The notes: generated by a model from the letters alone, not told the origin. A DNA stretch of 64,000 bases from Sphingobacteriales bacterium (GCA_004144185.1 SEFP01000002.1:496001-560000); one strand, 5' to 3'. Numbered from the stretch's first letter, positions 26,407-36,068 are shown. Translations and numbers: made by a program.

Positions 26407-28545
26407 ATGAAGAAAAAAATTTTGATTCCCTCCCTGCTTGTAGTGGGGCTCGGTGGCTTTCTGGCCTTTCGAAGTGCCAGTACGGAAGGCAAAACCATTC
26501 CGGAAACCCGCCGGCAACTGATTCTCAACACCATCATGAAAGCCCTGAATGAAGGGCATTATGCTCCCCGCGACCTGAACGATTCGTTTTCGGTACGGGT
26601 ATGGAGTCGTTATCTGGAGCAGCTCGATTATGGCAAGCAGTATTTTACAGCTTCCGAAATCAATTCCCTTAAAACGTATCAGTACCAGCTGGATGATGCG
26701 CTTAAAAGCGGAGACACCAAATTCTTTGATGCTGCAGATGCCTTTTTTGTCAAAAGTATCGACCGCGCCGAAGGGTATGCGAAAGACGCGCTGAAAGCGC
26801 CGTTCAGCTTCGTAGCCGCCGATAGCATTATGCTTTCCGGTGATAAGATTGCCTATGCTGCCAATGATGCTGCCTTGCAGGACCGCTGGCGCAAAGCCAT
26901 GAAGTATCGGGTGCTGCTGAAGTACGTAGAACTGAAAGATGCACAAACCAAGGACAGCACCGGTGCTAAAAAGAAAACCGATGCAGAACTGGAAGCCGAC
27001 GCACGGACTTCAGTGGGCAAGAACCAAACCGCTTTTTTCCGGCGGATGCACAAGCTGGACGAGGCACAACGCTTTGCCATCTATGTCAATGCTGTTACCG
27101 GTTCAGAAGATCCGCACACCGATTATTTTCCGCCTAAGGACAAGCAGCGGTTTGATGAAGCGATGGCCGGCTCGTTTTCCGGAATCGGCGCACAGCTGAA
27201 AGAGGAAGACGGTAAAATCCAGATCGTTTCCATCATCGCCGGCAGCCCGTCCTGGAAACAAGGCGAACTGAAAGCGAATGATGAAATTTTGAAGATCGGT
27301 CAGGGCACTGCCGAACCGGAAGATGTGCAAGGCTGGGACATCGACGATGTGGTTGGTAAAATCCGTGGCAAGAAAGGCACTGAAGTCCGCCTGACGATCC
27401 GCCGGCAGGATGGGTCCCAGAAAGTTATTCCGATTATCCGCGGCGATGTACTAATGGAAGAAACCTTTGCTAAGTCTGCGCTGATCCAAGGCAAGAATGG
27501 TCCGATCGGCTATATCACGCTTCCGGAATTTTATGCCGACTTTACGACCCGGAATGGCCGCCACTGCGCCCCGGATGTAGCCATTGAAATTGAAAAACTG
27601 AAGCAGGCCGGTGCCAAGAGCATCATCTTTGATCTGCGCAACAATGGCGGTGGTTCGCTAAGTGATGTCGTCGACATTGCTGGGTTCTTTATCGACAAAG
27701 GCCCTGTGGTTCAGGTAAAAAGTGCCCAGGCCGCTCCGATGACGCTCAGCGACGATGCTCCGGGAACGTTGTTCGATGGTCCACTGATTGTGATGATCAA
27801 CAATGGTAGTGCTTCGGCTTCTGAAATTTTTGCAGCAGCTATTCAGGATTACCACCGCGGTTTGATTGTTGGTACCAACTCCTTTGGTAAAGGCACCGTG
27901 CAGAAGCTGGTGAATCTGGAAGAAGTACTCGACCCGATTACCCGTATGAAACTCAGTGCTTCCGGCGAACAGCCTATGGGCGCTTTGAAACTGACGATGC
28001 AGAAGTTTTACCGGGTCAACGGTGGCTCTACCCAGTTGCGGGGTGTAGCACCGGATATCGTACTGCCGGATGCCTATGAGCTATTGGACGAAATCGGAGA
28101 GCGGAAAGACAAATCAGCGCTTCAGTGGGATCAGATCACACCTCTGTCGATCAGTGCTGCCAACAGCGTCAGCGGCGTATCTACACTGGCGGCCCGCAGC
28201 AAAGCCCGGCTGGCTTCCAACGAAGCCTTCCGGATTATTGAATCCAGCGCGCTGAAAATGAAAGCCCGTGAAGATGGTAAGGCCCAACCACTGAATGAGA
28301 AAGTCTACCGTCAGGAAGTTGCGGAAGCCAATGCCTTAAACAAGCGGCTGGAAGAAATTGAGAAGGCCGGTACGCCGATCAGCGTGGCTTCACTCAAAGC
28401 CGACGATGCACAGGTAAACCGCGACAGCACCACTGTCAAGAAAAACCAGGACTGGCTCAAAAACATGAAAAAGGATGTGTATCTGAGCGAAACCGTTCAG
28501 ATCATGAATGACCTTGCAGGTACGTCCCTGACCGGTAGCCGGTAA
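26407..28545 (+). CDS. prc: C-terminal processing (tail-specific) protease, S41
   Basis: 712 residues from ATG 26407. A signal or anchor (about 4-22) is followed by the Prc N-terminal helical domain (ETRRQLILNTIMKALNEGHY, VWSRYLEQLDYGKQYF), a PDZ domain (GIGAQLKEEDGKIQIVSIIAG) and the S41 peptidase core (GGGSLSDVVDIAGFF). The catalytic serine and lysine are present: NNGSASASEIF and GTNSFGKGTVQ. A C-terminal Prc-specific tail follows. The enzyme trims or degrades periplasmic proteins by their C-termini. The length fits Prc/Tsp and not short CtpA. A terminator with TTCCGGAA at its base follows. Confidence 0.94.
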   Translation: MKKKILIPSLLVVGLGGFLAFRSASTEGKTIPETRRQLILNTIMKALNEGHYAPRDLNDSFSVRVWSRYLEQLDYGKQYFTASEINSLKTYQYQLDDALKSGDTKFFDAADAFFVKSIDRAEGYAKDALKAPFSFVAADSIMLSGDKIAYAANDAALQDRWRKAMKYRVLLKYVELKDAQTKDSTGAKKKTDAELEADARTSVGKNQTAFFRRMHKLDEAQRFAIYVNAVTGSEDPHTDYFPPKDKQRFDEAMAGSFSGIGAQLKEEDGKIQIVSIIAGSPSWKQGELKANDEILKIGQGTAEPEDVQGWDIDDVVGKIRGKKGTEVRLTIRRQDGSQKVIPIIRGDVLMEETFAKSALIQGKNGPIGYITLPEFYADFTTRNGRHCAPDVAIEIEKLKQAGAKSIIFDLRNNGGGSLSDVVDIAGFFIDKGPVVQVKSAQAAPMTLSDDAPGTLFDGPLIVMINNGSASASEIFAAAIQDYHRGLIVGTNSFGKGTVQKLVNLEEVLDPITRMKLSASGEQPMGALKLTMQKFYRVNGGSTQLRGVAPDIVLPDAYELLDEIGERKDKSALQWDQITPLSISAANSVSGVSTLAARSKARLASNEAFRIIESSALKMKAREDGKAQPLNEKVYRQEVAEANALNKRLEEIEKAGTPISVASLKADDAQVNRDSTTVKKNQDWLKNMKKDVYLSETVQIMNDLAGTSLTGSR

Positions 28546-28569
28546 TGACAGAAGACCCGAACTTTTCCG

Positions 28570-28603
28570 GAACGGCAGCTTTGAAAGCTGCCGTTCTTTT
28601 TTT
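28570..28603 (+). terminator. Terminator after prc
   Basis: GAACGGCAGCTT pairs with AAGCTGCCGTTC around a 3-base loop, then seven or more T. The TTCCGGAA copy at 28565-28572 overlaps the foot of the stem. Confidence 0.85.
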
Positions 28604-28639
28604 GGTGCAGGCAACCCACTTCCAGACCCGCCGGAGAAG

Positions 28640-28647
28640 TACCTTCG
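28640..28647 (+). promoter_or_regulatory. -7 box for the DUF5683-like gene
   Basis: TACCTTCG (then C) fits TAnnTTTG with one change, 21 bases before the ATG at 28669. Confidence 0.35.
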
Positions 28648-28668
28648 CCGGCGGCGAACCCGGTATTC

Positions 28669-29298
28669 ATGAGATTTTTCCTTTGGCTTCTGCTTTTCAC
28701 TGGCGGTGCGGGCTTACAAACCGCACTGGCACAGGCCGTACCGGATACGCTGGTCAACCGTCCGCTGCCAGACTCGCTTCGCGACCGGGTACGCGCCGAT
28801 GCGCAACGTTCCGGAGAATTAACCATTCCTGCGGATACGTTCTCAACCGCCCGCACCGTCCTGAATCAACACACCCCTAAGAGAGCTGCGCTGTATTCAG
28901 CCCTGCTACCGGGTGCCGGTCAGTATTACAACCGGCAGTACTGGAAAATACCGATCATTTATGCCGGTATGGGCACTTCTTTTTACTTCCTGATTTCCAA
29001 TACCAACGACTACCGAAAGTACCGGACAGCGTATCTGGCATCGCTCGATCCGTTGGGATCGGATAATCCGCTTACCAGAACGTATACCTCCGCACAGCTA
29101 AAAACCCTTCAGGATGCCTACCGGCAAAATCTGGATATGACGGTGCTGTTTACGACGCTGGGCTTTACGTTGCAGGTAATGGATGCCCTGGTATTCGCGC
29201 ATCTGAAAAACTTTGACGTCTCGCGCGACCTTTCTATCAGAGTCCGGCCGGCACTTACACCGGTAGGTCCCGGTATTGCATTGGCAATCCGGTTTTAA
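28669..29298 (+). CDS. DUF5683-type exported protein
   Basis: 209 residues with a signal peptide (about 1-23). The central part PKRAALYSALLPGAGQYYNRQYWKIPIIYAGMG is the hallmark of DUF5683 proteins, which are widespread in Bacteroidota and have a few membrane-spanning segments. A further helix is TVLFTTLGFTLQVMDALVFAHL. Function unknown. It is often found near cell-envelope or chromosome-partition genes; here it lies between prc and pcm. Confidence 0.8.
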   Translation: MRFFLWLLLFTGGAGLQTALAQAVPDTLVNRPLPDSLRDRVRADAQRSGELTIPADTFSTARTVLNQHTPKRAALYSALLPGAGQYYNRQYWKIPIIYAGMGTSFYFLISNTNDYRKYRTAYLASLDPLGSDNPLTRTYTSAQLKTLQDAYRQNLDMTVLFTTLGFTLQVMDALVFAHLKNFDVSRDLSIRVRPALTPVGPGIALAIRF

Positions 29299-29314
29299 GG
29301 GCTTCCGGAACCCT

Positions 29315-29322
29315 TACCTTTG
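29315..29322 (+). promoter_or_regulatory. -7 box for pcm
   Basis: TACCTTTG (then C) is a full -7 match, ending 10 bases before the ATG at 29333. Together with TTCCGGAA at 29303 it sits between the neighbouring stop and start. Confidence 0.6.
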
Positions 29323-29332
29323 CGACCATTGT

Positions 29333-30004
29333 ATGTTGCGGCAAAATACTCCTCTGGAAGACAGTTACCTTCATAAAGGCCTTCGGAAAAAGCTGGTAGA
29401 CGGCGTTCGGGAGAAAGGCATTACGGATGAAAAAGTACTGGCTGCGTTGCTTCAATTGCCCCGCCATTACTTTCTGGAACCTGCCTTTGAGCGGCGTGCC
29501 TATGAAGATCATGCGTTTCCGATCGGAGCCGGCCAAACCATTTCACAACCCTATACCGTAGCCTTCCAGACCCAGTTACTCGACGTCCGGAAATTTGATA
29601 AGGTATTAGAGATCGGCACCGGCAGCGGCTATCAGAGCTGCGTACTGGCAGCGCTCGGGGCAATGGTTTTCACCATCGAACGGCAACGCGAACTTTATAA
29701 CCGTCTGGAGGCGTTTCCATTACTCAAAACGTATCCCAACATCAAGCGTTTTCTGGGAGACGGCTATGAAGGGCTGCCTACCTACGGGCCGTTCGACCGT
29801 TGCATTGTAACGGCTGCTGCGCCTTTTATTCCGGAAAAACTGGTGGCCCAGCTCAAACCGGGTGGCATTCTGGTGATTCCGGTAGGTGACGAAGGCGGAC
29901 AGAAAATGATGCGGCTGCGCAAAGAAGCCGACGGAAGCCTCCAGGAAGAACGCTTTGGCGATTTTTCCTTCGTGCCGATGCTGACCGGCAAAACCGACCG
30001 GTAA
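29333..30004 (+). CDS. pcm: Protein-L-isoaspartate O-methyltransferase
   Basis: 223 residues from ATG 29333, chosen because a full -7 box ends 10 bases upstream. Motifs: LRKKLVDGVREKGITDEKVL, QTISQPYTVAFQTQLL (isoaspartyl site) and the SAM site KVLEIGTGSGYQSCVLAAL. The downstream LKPGGILVIPVG strand is also typical. The enzyme uses SAM to repair isoaspartyl residues in aged proteins. It follows the DUF5683 gene by 34 bases and is convergent with queG. Confidence 0.95.
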   Translation: MLRQNTPLEDSYLHKGLRKKLVDGVREKGITDEKVLAALLQLPRHYFLEPAFERRAYEDHAFPIGAGQTISQPYTVAFQTQLLDVRKFDKVLEIGTGSGYQSCVLAALGAMVFTIERQRELYNRLEAFPLLKTYPNIKRFLGDGYEGLPTYGPFDRCIVTAAAPFIPEKLVAQLKPGGILVIPVGDEGGQKMMRLRKEADGSLQEERFGDFSFVPMLTGKTDR

Positions 30005-30043
30005 TACCATTAGGCGTTCAGTAGTAACTGAACCTTGCCCTGA

Positions 30044-30997
30044 CTAGGAGGATGGAGGTATAGAATCGTCTTTCCGGATGGCTTTGAGGTTTCGCTGAAT
30101 GCCTTTCCATTTAGCCCGGCTGATGGGCGAATCGCGGAAGGTTTTCCGGAATTGGTCTTCCGTGAGCTGTTCCCATTCAGAAGTCGACAAACTGAGGATT
30201 TCCGGAACCGGCAAAAACTCGGACTGGCGGTGCGGACTTGAAAACCGGTTCCAGGGGCAGACTTCCTGACAGACATCGCAACCAAACATCCAGTCGTCAT
30301 TCCGGTGCTCAAATCCGGTAGGCATGGCCGCTTCTTTCAGTTCGATGGTGAGATAGGAAATGCATTTGCGCGCGTCTACCACCGCAGGCGACACAATTGC
30401 ACCGGTCGGACAAGCGTCGATGCAGCGCGTACAGGTGCCGCAATGGTCGGTCTGGAACGGTGCATCTTCCGGAAGCTCCAGATCGGTGATCAGCGTGGCA
30501 ATAAAAAAATAGGAACCTTTTTTAGGATGAATGAGGTTGCCGTTTTTGGCCACCCACCCCAGCCCACTGCGCACCGCCCAGGACCGCTCCAGCACCGGCG
30601 CCGAATCCACAAAGCCGCGTCCGGTAATGTCTCCGATTTCAGCACGCATCTGGTCCAGCAGGATGTTTAGCCGTTCCCGGATCACCTCATGGTAATCTTT
30701 TCCCCAGGCATACCGCGCAATTTTGGGTGCCTGTTCCGGAAGGGTTTCTGCCGGAAAATAATTCATCAGAAAGGTGATCACCGACTTGGCACCGGGCACC
30801 AGTTTACGGGGATCTACGCGGAGGTCGAAATGCCGCTCCAGATAGTTCATGGTGCCGCCATAACCGCTGTGCAGCCAGTCTTCCAGCCGATGGGCATCGT
30901 CCTCGAGCATCACCGCTTTGGCAATCCGGCATTCGTCGAACCCCAGTGCAGCTGCACGGGCTTTAATCCAGGAAGCCGTAGCATCAGGCGTTCTCAC
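30044..30997 (-). CDS. queG: Epoxyqueuosine reductase QueG
   Basis: 317 residues. It reduces epoxyqueuosine to queuosine in tRNA using cobalamin and two 4Fe-4S clusters. The N-terminal part (KARAAALGFDECRIAKA) is the cobalamin-binding QueG domain. The two cluster motifs are CGTCTRCIDACPTGAI and FGCDVCQEVCPWN, about 50 residues apart. It starts 2 bases after the stop of the YigZ gene, so the order in transcription is YigZ first. The length is usual for the family. Confidence 0.95.
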   Translation of the reverse strand: MRTPDATASWIKARAAALGFDECRIAKAVMLEDDAHRLEDWLHSGYGGTMNYLERHFDLRVDPRKLVPGAKSVITFLMNYFPAETLPEQAPKIARYAWGKDYHEVIRERLNILLDQMRAEIGDITGRGFVDSAPVLERSWAVRSGLGWVAKNGNLIHPKKGSYFFIATLITDLELPEDAPFQTDHCGTCTRCIDACPTGAIVSPAVVDARKCISYLTIELKEAAMPTGFEHRNDDWMFGCDVCQEVCPWNRFSSPHRQSEFLPVPEILSLSTSEWEQLTEDQFRKTFRDSPISRAKWKGIQRNLKAIRKDDSIPPSS

Positions 30998-30999
30998 AA

Positions 31000-31593
31000 T
31001 TAGATCTTTTTAACGGTTGCAGACGGCAACTCAGCCATCGCTGCCAGAAAGGCGGGTTCCAAAGAAGGCCGGATGCCTGCTACCAGTGTACAAAACAACT
31101 GCATCTCCTGTTGGAGCATCGTTGCACCCTGCATCCGGAGTACCCGCAACACCTCACTTACCAGTCCGTAATCGCATACAATCTCGTACGAGGTTTCCAT
31201 CCACCGGGTCGTTGGTTCGCCTTTGGCCAAGGCATCGGCAACAGCAGTGCGATAGGCATGAATCAATCCCGGCACGCCGAGGAGGGTTCCACCGAAGTAC
31301 CGGACGACAATTGCAGCGGTATAATCCAGTCGGGCACTGTCAATAGCTCCCAGCATGGGCCGACCAGCACTTCCGGAAGGCTCGCCATCGTCAGAAGCCC
31401 GAAAATCGTCGCCGATGCGGTAGGCCAGACAATGATGCACAGCCTTGGGATGTTCCTTTCGTTTTTCGGCCAGCGTCTGTTTAGCTTCTGCTACAGTGCG
31501 TACCGGAAAGGCAAACCCCAGGAACCGGCTGCCGCGGTCGCGAAATTCGGCTTCTACCGGTGTGGTCAGGGTTTGATAGCTTTCAGCAGGCAT
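31000..31593 (-). CDS. YigZ/IMPACT family protein
   Basis: 197 residues from ATG 31593. The upstream TTG two codons earlier is less likely. The UPF0029/IMPACT signatures are visible: EAEFRDRGSRFLGFAFPV, ASDDGEPSGSAGRPML and VRYFGGTLLGVPGLIHAYR. The function in bacteria is unclear; proteins of this kind are proposed to act in translation or stress. It ends 2 bases before queG and begins 6 bases after the transporter, so all three may share a transcript. Confidence 0.92.
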   Translation of the reverse strand: MPAESYQTLTTPVEAEFRDRGSRFLGFAFPVRTVAEAKQTLAEKRKEHPKAVHHCLAYRIGDDFRASDDGEPSGSAGRPMLGAIDSARLDYTAAIVVRYFGGTLLGVPGLIHAYRTAVADALAKGEPTTRWMETSYEIVCDYGLVSEVLRVLRMQGATMLQQEMQLFCTLVAGIRPSLEPAFLAAMAELPSATVKKI

Positions 31594-31599
31594 AGGCAA

Positions 31600-32493
31600 T
31601 TAAAGTTCCGGAAAAAAGGCTTTGAACGCGATGAGTCCGATCGCCAGCACCGACAGGCCGATTCCCAGCCAGCGACGGCCATCAGCAGGCTCTCTGAACA
31701 GCAACCGGGCAGCCAGCACACTGCTCACTACAATCGCAATGTTGGTAACAGGTACTGCCACAGAAGGTTGAAACGGCCCGGTGGCCAACAGGCGAACCAG
31801 CAGGTAAATGGAGAAGTAATTCGGAATGCCCAGCAAAATGCCACCCAGTATATTTTTTCCGATCAGCCGGGACTGTCCCTGGATCAGGCGATACACCAAC
31901 AACAGAGAACCCAGCAGCGCCGCCGAGAAGAAGATGTGAATCGTGGCGACCGGTTGCAGATCGGGGCGGGTTTCCAGATAGGTTCGCGACAACAGCGTAA
32001 CCAACGTATCCAATCCGCCACTGCCGAGGAATAATAGTGCAATGCCCCAACCAAAGGCAAGCGGTTTCTGAGATTCATTTCCGGAAGGGCTGGTCACCAG
32101 CGCCACCGCTGGCAATGCCAGCAGCACACCCAGAATTTGAGTCCAGTGCGCCGTTTCACCGGGTAAAAACAGCAGTGCGTACGTCACCGGGATCACAAGC
32201 GAAAGCTTATTGGCAATTGTCATGGATGTAATGCCGTACCGCCGGACGCACCAAGCCATCAGATTGGACACGCCAATGAATCCGATTCCCAACAGCATTG
32301 CCCACCGGGCCCAGGGCTGTGTCAGAGTTGCTGCCGATACCGGAAACTGCCCTTGTGTGAGGCTTCCGGTTGCGACACAGATCCAGTAGTTAATCACGAT
32401 GGCCACAAATGCATCGATCCCCAGCCACTTAAACATCCGGAACGCGACCGATACGTAGGTATTCAGCAGTACGACCAGCAGTAACAGCAGCAT
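31600..32493 (-). CDS. EamA-like drug/metabolite transporter
   Basis: 297 residues from ATG 32493; the longer frame has no membrane segment in its first 53 residues. About ten membrane helices are seen, in two halves typical of the DMT superfamily (LLLLLVVLLNTYVSVAFRMF; helix pairs at about 65-80 and 93-108; PSVAVPVTNIAIVVSSVLAARLLF; GRRWLGIGLSVLAIGLIAF). The substrate cannot be told. It is followed by the YigZ gene after 6 bases and preceded by ribD after 20 bases, all on the same strand. Confidence 0.82.
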   Translation of the reverse strand: MLLLLLVVLLNTYVSVAFRMFKWLGIDAFVAIVINYWICVATGSLTQGQFPVSAATLTQPWARWAMLLGIGFIGVSNLMAWCVRRYGITSMTIANKLSLVIPVTYALLFLPGETAHWTQILGVLLALPAVALVTSPSGNESQKPLAFGWGIALLFLGSGGLDTLVTLLSRTYLETRPDLQPVATIHIFFSAALLGSLLLVYRLIQGQSRLIGKNILGGILLGIPNYFSIYLLVRLLATGPFQPSVAVPVTNIAIVVSSVLAARLLFREPADGRRWLGIGLSVLAIGLIAFKAFFPEL

Positions 32494-32513
32494 TGCGGTG
32501 TCAGAGGATCGGT

Positions 32514-33590
32514 TTAAAGAAATGCACCTGCCGGAAAAGCCAGCGGTGAGGTACGCGGCAGGTACACCGAGAGCGAATCGTCGCCCAGTTGGCTGTCCAA
32601 TACTTTCCGGGCGCCCAGCACCTGTGGTGCGGCAATGCCGTGTCCGAAGCAATGCGGTGAGTGAAACACGCGCATCTCATCCCACAACCCGCAACCGATA
32701 AAGGAGCGAAGCACGGCGGCTCCGCCTTCTACGATCAAGGACTGTTTGCCTGCTTCAAAAAGTCGTTGCACCAGTGCGGTCAGCGCATCGTCTCCGGTTG
32801 GAATCCGGACGCGCCGGTGCGTGGCCAACTGCGAGTCTTCTTTGGTGTTGACCTGCCAGGTTTCGGCAGCACCATTAAAAATGTTGAGTGTTTCCGGAAG
32901 CGCCAGATTGGAATCCAGTACCAGCCGGAGCGGTTGAGGTCCTTGCCATAGCCGGGCCGTCAGCTGTGGATCATCTGCCAGTGCGGTTGCCTTTCCTACT
33001 AAAATCGAAGCTTCTTCGGTTCGCCAGCGATGCACCAACTGCTGCGCCAGTGGCCCACTAATCATCGTCCGTGTTTTATCAGACGGAGCGATAAATCCAT
33101 CGGCCGTTTGGGCCCACTTCAGGATGATGTACGGACGTTGCTGTTCCCAGAACGTAAAGAACCGGCGATTGAGCCAGCGGCCTTCGGCTTCCAGCAGTCC
33201 TTTTTCGACCGGGATGCCGGCCAGCCGCAGCAGCTGATAGCCTTTTCCGGAAACAGCTTCAAACGGATCATCGTTGCAAACCACCACCCGTCCTACTTCT
33301 TCGCGTACCAGCCGGGCCGCACAGGGAGGCTGTTTTCCGTGGTGTGCACAGGGTTCCAGATTAACGTATAAGGTGCTTTCGCGGATGAGATGCCGGTCGG
33401 CGTCCCGGACGGCATTGAGGCAGGCCGCTTCGGCATGCAGATCACCGTAACGGGCGTGGTAGCCCTCGGCCAGAATGCGGTCTTCGTGTACCAGTACCGC
33501 ACCCACCATCGGATTGGGCGCTACCGCACCTTTCCCTAACTGCGCCAGTTGCAGGCACCGTTGCATCCACATCTCCGATCCGGTTGGCAT
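32514..33590 (-). CDS. ribD: Riboflavin biosynthesis protein RibD (deaminase/reductase)
   Basis: 358 residues from ATG 33590; a -7 box ending 8 bases upstream supports it. The N-terminal zinc deaminase domain has LHAEAACLNAV and EPCAHHGKQPPCA; the C-terminal reductase has ILKWAQTADGFIA and LIVEGGAAVLRSF. It performs the deamination and the NADPH-dependent reduction of the pyrimidine intermediate in riboflavin synthesis. No other rib gene is nearby. Confidence 0.95.
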   Translation of the reverse strand: MPTGSEMWMQRCLQLAQLGKGAVAPNPMVGAVLVHEDRILAEGYHARYGDLHAEAACLNAVRDADRHLIRESTLYVNLEPCAHHGKQPPCAARLVREEVGRVVVCNDDPFEAVSGKGYQLLRLAGIPVEKGLLEAEGRWLNRRFFTFWEQQRPYIILKWAQTADGFIAPSDKTRTMISGPLAQQLVHRWRTEEASILVGKATALADDPQLTARLWQGPQPLRLVLDSNLALPETLNIFNGAAETWQVNTKEDSQLATHRRVRIPTGDDALTALVQRLFEAGKQSLIVEGGAAVLRSFIGCGLWDEMRVFHSPHCFGHGIAAPQVLGARKVLDSQLGDDSLSVYLPRTSPLAFPAGAFL

Positions 33591-33598
33591 AAGCGGCG

Positions 33599-33606
33599 CG
33601 AAGATA
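33599..33606 (-). promoter_or_regulatory. -7 box for ribD
   Basis: The minus strand reads TATCTTCG (then C), one change from TAnnTTTG, ending 8 bases before the ATG at 33590. The leader would be extremely short. Confidence 0.45.
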
Positions 33607-33761
33607 ACCCCTTCGGCAGTTGTAACTAGCCCGTTGATGGGCCAATCAGACCTGGGAATTTTCCGGAATGGATCGGAGGAATACCGAACAGCCGCCCGAC
33701 CTTCGCCCGGACAGATTCCGGCTTTTTCCCCGGAATTGCTGTTCACATCCGTATTCGCGTT

Positions 33762-34616
33762 ATGTCCACGTACCAGACCTTTTTTCAGGAGATGCGCAGT
33801 CGCCTGCAACCGATGTACGAAGCCGACGAAGCCATTGCCATTGCCAAGCTGTTTCTGACGTCTGCCACCGGTTTCTCCTACACACAGGCACTAACGGCCG
33901 ACCGACCGATTCCACCGGTGACGGCCCAGATGATTACCGAAAGCATCGAGCAGCTGGCGGGCGGGCGACCGGTTCAATATGTACTGGGCCGGACTACTTT
34001 TTGCGGCCATTCGTTTCGCTGCGACGAGCGGGCGCTGATTCCGCGTCCGGAAACCGAAGAGCTGGTGCAGTGGATCTTGGAAGAGACTTCCGGAACCGAC
34101 GGTCTTCAGATTCTGGATGTAGGGACCGGTACCGGATGTATTGCGATCAGTCTGGCCCTGGCGCTACCCACCGCACAGGTGACGGCACTGGACATCTCTC
34201 CCGGCGCGCTGGCCCTGGCGCGAAACAACGCCGAAAGCCTGGGTGCCCGTATGCAGTTCAGACAAGGGGATTTTTTGTCTCCTCCGGAAACGCTGTTTCC
34301 GGAACACCGGTTTGATATTATTGTCTCCAACCCACCCTATATCCCACAGCAGGAAGCAGAAACGATGCATCGGAACGTACGCGACTACGAACCGGCACAG
34401 GCACTATTTGTACCTGATGCGGATGCCTTGCTTTTTTACCGGCAGCTGGCTGAAGCAGGACCGTCGTTGTTGACTCCGACCGGACAGATGTACTGTGAAA
34501 CCCATCGGGACTTTGCAGACGCAACAGCTGACCTGTTCCGGACGTATGGATTCCGGGAGGTTGCGCTCCGGAACGACCTGTTTGGGGCGCCGCGGATGGT
34601 CCGGGCAGCTCGATGA
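33762..34616 (+). CDS. prmC: Release factor glutamine methyltransferase PrmC
   Basis: 284 residues from ATG 33762. It methylates the GGQ glutamine of peptide chain release factors with SAM. Signatures: an N-terminal helical PrmC domain, GRPVQYVLGRTTFCGHSFRC, LIPRPETEELVQW, the SAM site DVGTGTGCIAISLA, and the catalytic NPPY in VSNPPYIPQQEAE. It is divergent from ribD with 171 bases between the starts. Confidence 0.96.
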   Translation: MSTYQTFFQEMRSRLQPMYEADEAIAIAKLFLTSATGFSYTQALTADRPIPPVTAQMITESIEQLAGGRPVQYVLGRTTFCGHSFRCDERALIPRPETEELVQWILEETSGTDGLQILDVGTGTGCIAISLALALPTAQVTALDISPGALALARNNAESLGARMQFRQGDFLSPPETLFPEHRFDIIVSNPPYIPQQEAETMHRNVRDYEPAQALFVPDADALLFYRQLAEAGPSLLTPTGQMYCETHRDFADATADLFRTYGFREVALRNDLFGAPRMVRAAR

Positions 34617-34696
34617 GGAGGCCGGCTTTTTCTTAAAGGTTTCTAAAATCAGCTACTACACGTACTTTCCGGAAGCCTAAGCCCGTTTCGCCTAAA

Positions 34697-34704
34697 ATAT
34701 TTGC
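34697..34704 (+). promoter_or_regulatory. Possible -7 box for creD
   Basis: AATATTTGC-type sequence ends 5 bases before the ATG at 34710 (one mismatch to TAnnTTTG). If real, the transcript would be nearly leaderless. Confidence 0.3.
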
Positions 34705-34709
34705 TCTTC

Positions 34710-36068
34710 ATGTCTTGGATTAAAACCAACCTGTATTTTAAGATCGGTGCGATTGTCTTCATCGCGCTGTTACTGCTGATTCCGACTGCAATGATTCAAT
34801 CGCTCATTCAGGAGCGGGAGAATTACCAGTCGGACGCGGTGCATGAAGTGTCTTCCAAATGGGGCGAGGAACAAACCATTACCGGCCCGATTCTGGAGAT
34901 TCCGTACAAGCGATACGTACGCGAAACATCCGGAAACGACACCACCCAGCGGATTGTAGAAGTGCGGGACCATATCTATGTTTTGCCCGAACAGCTAAAC
35001 GTAGCTGGTGCCTTAAAACCGGAGGCCCGCAACCGGGGCATTTATGAAGTGGTTCTGTATGAATCGGCCATTCAGGTCAGTGGCAAATTCGGCAACCTGC
35101 CGCTGAGCGAATTGGATATCCCGCGGGAATACATTCAGTTTGACAAAGCGCACCTAATTGTAGGGATCAGCGATATGCGGGGCATTGAAAAGGAAATCGC
35201 AGTGCAGTGGAACGGTCAGCGGGCCGATTTTAATCCGGGTGTGATTACCGAGGATGTGGTTGCTTCCGGCGTGAATGTACCTGTTAGCCTGCGCGCCGAC
35301 AGCAGTGACAATAGTTTTTCATTCACTTTGGATCTGAAAGGCAGCCAGTATCTGCATTTTGTGCCGGTCGGCAAAGTCACCGACATCAAATTGCAGTCCA
35401 ACTGGGCTAACCCAAGTTTCAGTGGTTCTTTCTTGCCTGACGAGAAGACCGTTTCTGAAAAAGGATTCAATGCCCGCTGGAATGTGCTGCACCTCAACCG
35501 CAACTATCCACAGGTCTGGATCGGCCAGCAGGAAGGCTTAGCGGAATCGGCCTTTGGCGTTAATCTGTTGCTGCCCGTAGATCGTTATCAGAAAACGTAT
35601 CGTACGGTCCACTACGCCATTCTGTTTATTGCATTCACCTTCCTGACCTTCTTCTTTATCGAAGTGCTCAACCGGGTCTTTATCCATCCGGTGCAGTACA
35701 TTCTGGTGGGCATTGCGCTGGTGGTATTCTACACATTGCTGCTCTCGCTGTCGGAGCACATTGGGTTCAACGCATCCTTTATCCTATCGGCACTGGCCAC
35801 ACTGGTACTGGTAACGGGTTATGTGCGGGCCATTCTCCGGTCGATGCGACTGGCTTTGGTTGTAAGCGGCATTTTGTTGCTGCTGTATGCCTTTATTTTC
35901 GTCATTATCCAGTTGCAGGATTATGCACTGCTGCTGGGCAGTATCGGACTGTTTATCATTCTGGCGGTGGTGATGTACTTCTCCCGGAAGATCGACTGGT
36001 ATGGCCTGAGCCTGGGCGCGAAAGAATCGAAAGCACCTGCGGTTCCGGAAGAACCCCGAACACTGTAG
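34710..36068 (+). CDS. creD: CreD-like inner-membrane protein
   Basis: 452 residues from ATG 34710; a TTG nine bases upstream is possible but gives no gain. The CreD pattern is complete: one N-terminal helix (IGAIVFIALLLLIPTAMI), a large periplasmic domain (TITGPILEIPYKRYV, PLSELDIPREYIQFDKAHLIVGISDMRG), then five or so helices at the C-terminus (VHYAILFIAFTFLTFFFIEVL, HPVQYILVGIALVVFYTLLLSLSEHIGF). In gamma-proteobacteria CreD lies in the CreBC regulon; here no two-component genes are adjacent. The role in Bacteroidota is unknown. Confidence 0.88.
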   Translation: MSWIKTNLYFKIGAIVFIALLLLIPTAMIQSLIQERENYQSDAVHEVSSKWGEEQTITGPILEIPYKRYVRETSGNDTTQRIVEVRDHIYVLPEQLNVAGALKPEARNRGIYEVVLYESAIQVSGKFGNLPLSELDIPREYIQFDKAHLIVGISDMRGIEKEIAVQWNGQRADFNPGVITEDVVASGVNVPVSLRADSSDNSFSFTLDLKGSQYLHFVPVGKVTDIKLQSNWANPSFSGSFLPDEKTVSEKGFNARWNVLHLNRNYPQVWIGQQEGLAESAFGVNLLLPVDRYQKTYRTVHYAILFIAFTFLTFFFIEVLNRVFIHPVQYILVGIALVVFYTLLLSLSEHIGFNASFILSALATLVLVTGYVRAILRSMRLALVVSGILLLLYAFIFVIIQLQDYALLLGSIGLFIILAVVMYFSRKIDWYGLSLGAKESKAPAVPEEPRTL